This document shows, one piece after another, positions 1 through 5,127 of a DNA stretch of 5,911 nt. The position numbers and the translations under genes are program-made. This stretch comes from DATLGD01 sp035540755. Its GTDB lineage: Bacteria; Actinomycetota; Actinomycetes; Mycobacteriales; SCTD01. The DNA is taken from assembly GCA_035540755.1 (NCBI GenBank), contig DATLGD010000114.1, positions 1 to 5,911 on the forward strand. The letters run 5' to 3'. Each line of letters opens with the position of its first letter. The first letter of the stretch is position 1. A model generated the notes under the pieces. That model was not told the origin of the DNA, searched no databases, and saw only the letters and a program-made list of their open reading frames with translations.

Positions 1-71
1 GCTGTGGCGCAGTCCGGTAGCGCACCTCGTTCGCATCGAGGGGGCCAGGGGTTCGAATCCCCTCAGCTCCA
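1..71 (+). tRNA. tRNA-Ala (anticodon CGC), 5'-truncated by window edge
   Basis: This is a plus-strand copy of the tRNA-Ala encoded on the minus strand at 149-222, lacking only the first three acceptor bases, which would lie outside the window. The D arm, the anticodon arm with CGC at 32-34, the T arm with a TTCGAAT loop, and the acceptor 3' half are all intact; the discriminator A is at 71. The trailing bases read ACA where the other copy reads CCA, so the CCA end is not encoded here. The copy converges on its twin across a shared hairpin. It may be a real second gene or one arm of a fold-back artefact, because identity extends past the tRNA into the hairpin. The tRNA identity is certain; its reality as a separate gene is not. 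Confidence 0.7.
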
Positions 72-72
72 A

Positions 73-147
73 CAGGGACGGCAGCACGACGACGGCCCCG
101 CACGGTCCCCGAACCGGAGCGGGGCCGTCGTCGTGCTGCCGTCCCTG
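73..147. terminator. Long perfect hairpin between convergent tRNAs, probable bidirectional terminator
   Basis: Bases 73-101 pair perfectly with 119-147, giving a 29-bp GC-rich stem. The 17-nt spacer can itself form a four-pair mini-stem (103-106 with 113-116). The hairpin starts immediately after the discriminator region of both flanking tRNAs. There is no T-tract on either side, which is usual for high-GC actinobacterial terminators. Termination of tRNA transcription is inferred from position and shape. The stem is longer than most terminators, and its outer part includes the encoded CA/CCA end of the tRNAs. Confidence 0.6.
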
Positions 148-148
148 G

Positions 149-222
149 TGGAGCTGAGGGGATTCGAACCCCTGGCCCCCTCGATGCGAACGAGGTGCGC
201 TACCGGACTGCGCCACAGCCCC
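149..222 (-). tRNA. tRNA-Ala (anticodon CGC)
   Basis: Complete 74-nt cloverleaf on the minus strand: 7-bp acceptor stem, 4-bp D stem, 5-bp anticodon stem with loop TTCGCAT, 5-nt variable loop, and 5-bp T stem with loop TTCGAAT. The anticodon CGC lies at 186-188 and reads the Ala codon GCG, which is abundant in these genes. The third acceptor pair is G·U, the hallmark alanine identity element (G3:U70). Discriminator A is at 149 and an encoded CCA follows at 146-148. It lies 58 nt downstream of sepX on the same strand. It could be reached by read-through or served by its own weak promoter: a TAGTCT box on the minus strand at 235-240 is in a suitable place, but no clear -35 is seen. Confidence 0.96.
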
Positions 223-265
223 GAGACGGGGGCGAGACTACCAGCCGGGCCCGCCCCCGCCTCGG
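221..265 (-). terminator. Terminator-like hairpin after sepX
   Basis: Arms 252-265 and 221-234 form a 14-bp stem with a 17-nt loop. In the minus-strand transcript the only irregular pair (226/260) is a G·U wobble, while on the plus strand it would be an A·C mismatch, which favours a minus-strand role. It begins 15 nt after the sepX stop codon and has no U-tract. The distal arm overlaps the first two bases of the tRNA-Ala gene, so folding here may compete with, or help release, the tRNA 5' end. Function is inferred from structure only. Confidence 0.45.
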
Positions 266-280
266 CCCGAGAAGCGCGGG

Positions 281-1264
281 CTACCAGTCGTTGACGGCGC
301 GGCGCGGCTCGACACCGCGATCGGCCGCCGGCAGCTCGTCCTCCATGCCCGGCAGGCGCTCGCCGGCGGTGGAGCGCTCCGGCTGTCCCGCCGCGCCGGT
401 CAGGTCGACCGTGCGCCGGGGACGCGCTGCGACCGGGGCGCTGGCGTAGACCGGAGGAGGCACCGGCACCGGCGACCACGGGGCACCGAGGCCGTAGGCC
501 ACGGGCACCGGCTCGTCGTGGCGGGCGGCGGTGACCACCGGCTCCTCGACGACCGGCTGCTCCACCGGTTCGACCGACGCCGCGGTGACCGGCTCCACGT
601 CGCGCTCGCTCCCGGCCGCCGCCTCCACGTGCACCGGGCCGCGGGAGGTCGACGCCTGCCGCGCGGCGGGCACGGGACGCGGCTGCGCCCGTCGGTTCCG
701 ACGGCGGGCGGCGGCCGAACGGGCCCGCACCAGGCGGCGCAGCTGGACCAGGTAGAGCACGACCAGCAGGTCGGCGACGGCGTGCGCGACCAGCAGCTCC
801 GGGCTGAGCAGCAGCCCGCCGGTCAGCGTGGCGACGGCGAGCACGACCAGCCCGGCGAGCAGGCGGCGCCGGCGGGCGGCGGGCGAGAGCGGGCCGGTCC
901 GACGACCGGCCCGCCGCGGAACGCGACGGGTCACCGCGCCGAGCGCGTTGCCGGTGACGCGGCGGGCCCGGGCGAACCGCCCTTCGGCCGGCTGCCAGTC
1001 GGACAGGTCGTCGTCCCAGTCGTCGTACTCGTCGTCCCACTGGTCGTGCGCGTCGTCGACGTCGCTGCCGAGCCGCTCCGGGCCGGCCACGGCGAGCGCG
1101 CGTGCTCGGGCGGCGGCGTCGCGGCGGGACAGCACGCGCATCGCGTCGCTGAAGCGGTCGACCGAGGACAGGGACTCTGCCGACTCCGAGGAGCGCAGCG
1201 CCATCGGCACCAGCACGGCCAGCCATGCCGCGACGATGACGAGGAGAATCAGTCCGCTGCCCAC
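281..1264 (-). CDS. sepX: Divisome membrane protein SepX/GlpR
   Basis: Actinobacterial cell-division membrane protein of 327 aa. Established knowledge: SepX supports septation in Streptomyces, and its Corynebacterium relative GlpR is the membrane receptor for Glp, a MoeA-family protein that binds FtsZ. Seen here: one N-terminal hydrophobic helix (about 3-23, ending LVPMAL), a hydrophilic stretch 24-134, a pair of helices at about 135-153 and 157-176, then an Arg-rich segment and a Pro/Val/Glu-rich tail ending RRAVNDW. Arginine clusters before helix 2 and after helix 3 predict an outside N-terminus with both long segments in the cytoplasm. The stretch 69-97 is very acidic with regularly spaced aromatics. 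Start: GTG at 1264 gives the usual family opening (GSGLILLV...); an upstream in-frame GTG at 1291 would add nine unlikely residues. There is no Shine-Dalgarno sequence at either. Family assignment rests on the topology, the rimJ-moeA-galU synteny and the C-terminal RAVN motif. Confidence 0.85.
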   Translation of the reverse strand: MGSGLILLVIVAAWLAVLVPMALRSSESAESLSSVDRFSDAMRVLSRRDAAARARALAVAGPERLGSDVDDAHDQWDDEYDDWDDDLSDWQPAEGRFARARRVTGNALGAVTRRVPRRAGRRTGPLSPAARRRRLLAGLVVLAVATLTGGLLLSPELLVAHAVADLLVVLYLVQLRRLVRARSAAARRRNRRAQPRPVPAARQASTSRGPVHVEAAAGSERDVEPVTAASVEPVEQPVVEEPVVTAARHDEPVPVAYGLGAPWSPVPVPPPVYASAPVAARPRRTVDLTGAAGQPERSTAGERLPGMEDELPAADRGVEPRRAVNDW

Positions 1265-1278
1265 GGAGCCGCACGGTA
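1264..1278 (-). promoter_or_regulatory. Possible -10 element for a leaderless sepX transcript
   Basis: The 69-nt gap before sepX contains TACCGT on the minus strand (1273-1278), matching the TAnnnT -10 pattern of actinobacterial housekeeping promoters. It sits 8 nt before the chosen GTG start. With no ribosome-binding site visible, this would give a transcript starting at or next to the GTG, as is common in Actinomycetota. No convincing -35 box is seen, and in GC-rich DNA this pattern arises by chance. Confidence 0.25.
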
Positions 1279-1333
1279 GTGATCTCTGCACGGATCGTGG
1301 TGGACGTCCTGCGGTGTGTCGCGGGACGGGTTG

Positions 1334-1972
1334 TCACTCCTGTGACTGCTGTGACTGGTCCTGCTCCACCAGCCACCGGCGGAGCACCCCGCGGCTGACC
1401 TCCTCGCGCAGCAGGGTGAAGCACAGGTGGTCGCGCCAGTCGCCGTCGATGAACAGGTAGCGGCGGTGCAGCCCCTCCTCGCGGAAGCCGAGCTTGCGCA
1501 CGACCCGCAGCGACGCCGCGTTCTCCGGCCGCACGCAGGCCTCCAGCCGGTGCAGGCCCACCTCGCGGAAGCAGTGGTCGGCGACCAGCGCCAGCGCCGT
1601 CGGCACCACCCCCCGGCCGGCCACCCGCTCGTCGACCCAGTAGCCGACCGAGGCGCTGTCGAACGCGCCGCGCACCACCGTGCTGACCGTGACCTGACCG
1701 ACCAGGCGGCCCTCGAAGGTGAGTGCGAAGGGCAGCGAGCGGCCCGCCCGCGCCTCCCGGCGCGACGCCCGCAGCATCGAGGCGAACACCGCCGCGCTGT
1801 TGCGCTCGACCCAGCTGCTCTCGGGGCTGCTCTCCGGCCGGCCCTCCCACGGCCCCAGCCAGCGCTCGTTGCGCACGCGCACCTCGACCCAGGCCGAGGC
1901 GTCCCGCCAGCGCAGCGGCCGCAGGCCGACCTGCCCGTGGCGCAGCGACGCCGGCCAGCCGGGCGCGGTCAC
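1334..1972 (-). CDS. rimJ: GNAT-family N-acetyltransferase, RimJ/RimL type
   Basis: 212-aa GCN5-related acetyltransferase that would transfer acetyl from acetyl-CoA to a primary amine, probably a protein N-terminus. In E. coli, RimJ and RimL act on ribosomal proteins S5 and L12; the substrate of the actinobacterial protein is not known from sequence. Motifs: N-terminal HGQVGLRPLRWRD (12-24), core strands with GYWVDERVAGRGV (110-122), which includes the acetyl-CoA loop RxxGxG at 116-121, and the RimJ/RimL signature HRLEACV then NAASLRVVRKLGF (141-163). The GTG at 1972 is the only upstream in-frame start and gives the normal GWPASLRHG opening. No Shine-Dalgarno sequence is visible, but this GTG overlaps the stop of a bridging micro-ORF (GTGA). 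The C-terminus ends in a Gln/Ser tail made by a 9-bp tandem repeat. A rimJ gene in this place is conserved beside moeA and sepX/glpR in other actinobacteria. Confidence 0.88.
   Translation of the reverse strand: MTAPGWPASLRHGQVGLRPLRWRDASAWVEVRVRNERWLGPWEGRPESSPESSWVERNSAAVFASMLRASRREARAGRSLPFALTFEGRLVGQVTVSTVVRGAFDSASVGYWVDERVAGRGVVPTALALVADHCFREVGLHRLEACVRPENAASLRVVRKLGFREEGLHRRYLFIDGDWRDHLCFTLLREEVSRGVLRRWLVEQDQSQQSQE
1340..1357. repeat. 9-bp tandem duplication at the 3' end of rimJ
   Basis: CTGTGACTG occurs twice in direct succession (1340-1348 and 1349-1357). On the minus strand the duplication encodes the repeated QSQ of the acetyltransferase's C-terminal tail DQSQQSQE. It keeps the frame and lies beyond the GNAT fold, so it is a likely slippage product in an unconstrained tail. 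Confidence 0.8.
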
Positions 1973-2022
1973 CGGCGGCGCAGCACCGGGTCGGCCGCCG
2001 GGTCGGCAACCGGGTCAGTCAT
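1969..2022 (-). CDS. 17-codon micro-ORF bridging mog and rimJ (putative coupling ORF)
   Basis: An ATG at 2022, inside the last codons of mog, opens a frame of 17 codons (MTDPVADPAADPVLRRR). Its TGA stop overlaps the rimJ GTG start as GTGA. It thus overlaps mog by 8 nt and rimJ by 4 nt, filling the only gap in the otherwise touching run from galU to rimJ. The sequence contains GCCGACCCGG twice, giving the ADP-type peptide repeat. It may carry terminating ribosomes from mog to rimJ (translational relay) and need not make a functional peptide. A chance open frame in GC-rich DNA is quite possible. Confidence 0.3.
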   Translation of the reverse strand: MTDPVADPAADPVLRRR

Positions 2023-2517
2023 GGTCACCGCCGCCGCGCAGCTGCGCGACGAGGTGCCCGACGACCGGCGCCAGCACCGCCAGACCGTCTTTGACCGCAC
2101 CGGTGCTGCCGGGCAGGTTCAGCACGAAGGTGCGCCCGACCACACCGGCCACGCCCCGGGACAGGATCGTCGTCGGGATCTCGTCCTGCCGGGTGCGGCG
2201 CAGCGCCTCGACGACGCCGGGCGCCTCCCGCTCGAGCAGCGGGCGGGTGGCCTCGGGGGTGACGTCGCGCGGGGCGAAGCCGGTGCCGCCGGTGGTGACG
2301 ACGACGTCGACGTCGTCGCGCACGGCCGAGCGCAGCGCCTCCTGCACCCGCCCGACCTCGTCCGGCACGACGAGGACGTCGTCGACCTCGAAGCCGAGGG
2401 CGGCCAGCCCGTCGGCGAGCGCCGGCCCGGAGGTGTCGTGCCGCAGGCCGCCGTGCGAGCGGTCGGAGACGGTGACCACGCGGGCGCGCGCCCCCTCCGG
2501 CAGCCCCTCGGCGCGGG

Positions 2518-2521
<4 letters not shown>
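2015..2521 (-). CDS. mog: Molybdopterin-binding protein, MogA/MoaB type (molybdopterin adenylyltransferase)
   Basis: 168-aa protein of the MoaB/Mog fold, which adenylylates molybdopterin (MPT-AMP) before molybdenum insertion by MoeA. It is a cytoplasmic soluble enzyme. Motifs: VVTVSDRS (15-22), the opening of the family; the molybdopterin-binding loop TTGGTG (76-81) followed by RDVTPEA (85-91); and NLPGSTGAVKDGL (135-147), the second binding loop. Length matches single-domain family members. The start is GTG at 2521 within the moaC stop (GTGA, 4-nt overlap), with a GGGGA stretch about 9 nt upstream. A longer open frame upstream is antisense or alternate-frame noise. MogA (adenylyltransferase) and MoaB (same fold, naming varies by lineage) cannot be separated by eye; in Actinomycetota this position is usually annotated either way. 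Confidence 0.9.
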
Positions 2522-2996
<475 letters not shown>

Positions 2997-3000
<4 letters not shown>

Positions 3001-4220
3001 CGGCCGCGGCGCTCCAGCACGAGCACCTCGACGGCCCCGCCGGCCGGCACCTCCTCGACGTCCTCGGGCACCATCGCGAGGGCGTTGGCCCGCGACATCC
3101 CGGCCAGCAGGTGCGAGCCCGCCCCCGAGACCGGGGTGACGACGTAGGCGCCGTCGCGCACCTCGAGCGCCACCCGCAGGAACGAGCGCCGGCCGCTCGG
3201 CGACCGCAGCGCCTCGGTGGCGGCCGCACGCACGCGGGGCCGCTCGATCGGGGTGGCGCCGAGCATGCGGCGCAGTGCCGGGCGCACGAAGGCCTCGAAG
3301 GAGACCAGCGCGCTCACCGGGTTGCCCGGCAGGCCGAAGACCGGCGTCTCGTCGGGACCGATGGTGCCGAACGCCTGCGGCTTGCCGGGCTGCATCGCGA
3401 CCTCGTCGAAGCGCACCGTCCCGAGCCGCGACAGCACCTCCTTGACGACGTCGTACGCCCCGACGCTCACGCCGCCGCTGGTGACGAGCACGTCGGCGCG
3501 CACCAGCTGGTCCTCGAGCGTGTCGGCGAGCCGGCGCGGGTCGTCCGGCACGATGCCGACGCGGTAGGCGATGGCGCCGGCCTCGAGCGCGGCCGCCGTG
3601 AGCGCCGGGCTGTTGCTGTCGACGATGCGGCCGGGGCCGAGCGGCTCGCCCGGGTCGACGAGCTCGCTGCCGGTCGAGACGACGACGACGCGCGGCCGCG
3701 GCCGCACGATCAGGCGCGAGCGCCCGGTGGCGGCGGCCATCCCGACCTGCACGGCACCCAGGTGCGTGCCGGCCGGGAGCACGTTCTCCCCGGCCTTCAC
3801 GTCCTCGCCGGCCCGACGGACGTGCTGGCCGGGGCGGGCCGACCGGTGCACCACGACCTGGGCGACCCCGCCGTCGGTGTGCTCGACGGGGACGACGGCG
3901 TCGGCCCCGTTCGGCATCATCGCGCCGGTCATGATCCGCACGCAGACGCCGGGCATGACCCGCAGCGGGGAGGCCGGGCCGGCGGCGACGTCGCCGGTCA
4001 CCGGCAGCACGACCGGGGAGCCGTCCGACGCGGACGCGACGTCGTCGGAGCGGACGGCGTAGCCGTCCATCGCGCTGTTGTCGAAGCCGGGCAGGTCGGC
4101 CGGGGCGACGAGGTCCTCGGCCAGGACGCACCCGTGCGCGTCCATGAGCCCGAGCTCGAGCGGCGACAGCGGGCTGATGCGCTCGAGGACGTTCGCCAGG
4201 TGCTCGGCGTAGGTGATCAC
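2997..4220 (-). CDS. moeA: MoeA/Glp: molybdopterin molybdotransferase, gephyrin-like protein
   Basis: 407-aa MoeA-family protein. Canonical role: insertion of molybdate into MPT-AMP, releasing AMP. In Corynebacterium a family member in this gene neighbourhood (Glp) also binds FtsZ and the membrane protein GlpR during division. Motifs in order: GFDNSAMDGYAVRSDD (45-60), IMTGAMMPNGADAVVPVE (96-113), the catalytic-fold domain with VVVVSTGSEL (178-187) and GRIVDSNSPAL (197-207), VTSGGVSVGAYDVVKEV (246-262), MQPGKPQAFG (276-285), and GLPGNPVSALVSFEAFVRP (296-314). The C-terminal domain IV covers about 325-405. Start: GTG at 4220, 2 nt after the galU stop, with AAGGG 6 nt upstream; the longer frame to 4589 runs through galU and is rejected. 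By motif alignment, the two lysines before PGKP in E. coli MoeA (K275, K279) are E273 and Q277 here. Enzyme, division factor or both cannot be settled from sequence. Confidence 0.92.
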
Positions 4221-4222
4221 GC

Positions 4223-5104
4223 CTAGCCCTTGTCGGCGAGGAACTCGCGCATCCAGTCGAGCAGCGGCGGGCCGAGGTCGTCGCGCTCGGCGGCCAGGCG
4301 CACGCAGGCCTTGAGGTAGTCGAGCCGGTCGCCCGTGTCGTACCGGCGGCCGCGGAAGACCACGCCGTGCACCGGCTCGCTCCGGATCTGGGTCTTCATG
4401 GCGTCGGTCAGCTGGATCTCGCCGCCACGGCCGGGCGGCGTCTCGCGCAGGATGTCGAAGATGCCGGGCGACAGGACGTAGCGGCCGATGATGGCCAGGT
4501 TGCTCGGCGCCTCCTCGACCGGCGGCTTCTCGACCAGGTCGGTGATGCGGACGACGTCCTCGACGTCGCTCGGCTGGACGGCCGCGCACCCGTACATCGA
4601 CACCTGCTCGCGCGGCACCTCCATGAGGGCGATGACGCTGCCGCCCTCGCGCGCCTGGACCTCCACCATCTGCTCGAGCAGGTGGTCGCGCTCGTCGATG
4701 AGGTCGTCGCCGAGCAGCACCGCGAAGGGCTGGTCCCCGACGTGCGCGGCGGCCACCAGCACGGCGTGCCCGAGCCCCTTCGGGTCCCCCTGGCGGACGT
4801 AGTGCACCTGCGCCAGCTCGCTGGCGTGCTGCACCTGGGCCAGCCGCTTCTGGTCGCCCTTGGCCACGAGCGCCTGCTCGAGCTCGATGTTGCGGTCGAA
4901 GTGGTCGACCATCGGCTTCTTGTTGCGACCGGTGATCATCAGGACGTCGTCCAGGCCGGCGCGCACGGCCTCCTCGACCACGTACTGGATGGCCGGCTTG
5001 TCGACGACGGGCAGCATCTCCTTGGGCGACGCCTTGGTCGCGGGCAGGAAGCGGGTGCCGAGCCCGGCGGCGGGGACCACGGCCTTGCGGATGCGCGCGC
5101 TCAC
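4223..5104 (-). CDS. galU: UTP–glucose-1-phosphate uridylyltransferase GalU
   Basis: 293-aa cytoplasmic nucleotidyltransferase making UDP-glucose from UTP and glucose-1-phosphate, the donor for cell-wall glycans, trehalose, glycogen-type polymers and UDP-sugars. Full length for the bacterial family. Motifs: nucleotide loop AAGLGTRFLPATKASPKEMLP (12-32) with K28, VDKPAIQYVVEEA (34-46), RQGDPKGLGHAV (104-115), metal-site LLGDDL (130-135), DLVEKP (189-194), GRYVL (207-211), GGEIQLTDAM (227-236) and YDTGDRLDYLKA (255-266). Start: GTG at 5104, giving the standard SARIRKAVVPAAGLGT opening; no strong Shine-Dalgarno sequence is seen. It is separated by 23 nt from the upstream GGDEF gene and 2 nt from moeA, so shared transcription with both is likely. 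galU directly before moeA is the standard actinobacterial order. Confidence 0.97.
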   Translation of the reverse strand: MSARIRKAVVPAAGLGTRFLPATKASPKEMLPVVDKPAIQYVVEEAVRAGLDDVLMITGRNKKPMVDHFDRNIELEQALVAKGDQKRLAQVQHASELAQVHYVRQGDPKGLGHAVLVAAAHVGDQPFAVLLGDDLIDERDHLLEQMVEVQAREGGSVIALMEVPREQVSMYGCAAVQPSDVEDVVRITDLVEKPPVEEAPSNLAIIGRYVLSPGIFDILRETPPGRGGEIQLTDAMKTQIRSEPVHGVVFRGRRYDTGDRLDYLKACVRLAAERDDLGPPLLDWMREFLADKG

Positions 5105-5127
5105 CCCGGCGACCCTACGACCCGATG

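Larger units (their letters stand above)
1..219. repeat. Inverted repeat (quasi-palindrome), 101-bp arms, 17-nt spacer
   Basis: Positions 1-101 are the reverse complement of 119-219, with a single mismatch: A at 72 faces G at 148, where C at 72 would be needed for a perfect arm. The spacer is 102-118. Each arm holds a tRNA-Ala(CGC) followed by half of a GC-rich stem. The left arm runs to the first base of the window, so the true arm may be longer. Possible origins are convergent duplication with gene conversion, template switching at a natural terminator hairpin during replication, or a chimeric or fold-back read or assembly end. Confidence 0.95.

Noticed and set aside
1..222. Phage or island attachment site at the tRNA-Ala gene
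   Set aside because: Integration leaves direct repeats of the tRNA 3' end plus an integrase gene. Here the copies are inverted and no integrase is present.
1000..1065. GTCGTC-rich tract as a microsatellite or CRISPR-like repeat
   Set aside because: It is coding sequence for the Asp-rich segment of SepX/GlpR. The irregular GTCGTC units are explained by Asp codons, and there are no regular spacers.
1265..1291. Upstream GTG start for SepX/GlpR at 1291
   Set aside because: It adds MQRSLPCGS before the conserved hydrophobic opening, which is unusual for the family, and has no ribosome-binding site. It is kept only as an alternative.
63..2009. A 648-codon minus-strand open frame across the tRNA, sepX and rimJ
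   Set aside because: It is an alternate frame of two well-supported genes. Its product is a low-complexity Arg/Ala/Gly-rich string without domains, as expected of stop-poor GC-rich DNA.
4218..4225. Molybdenum-cofactor riboswitch upstream of moeA
   Set aside because: Only 2 nt separate galU from moeA, and moaC and mog start within the preceding genes, so there is no room for a leader RNA.
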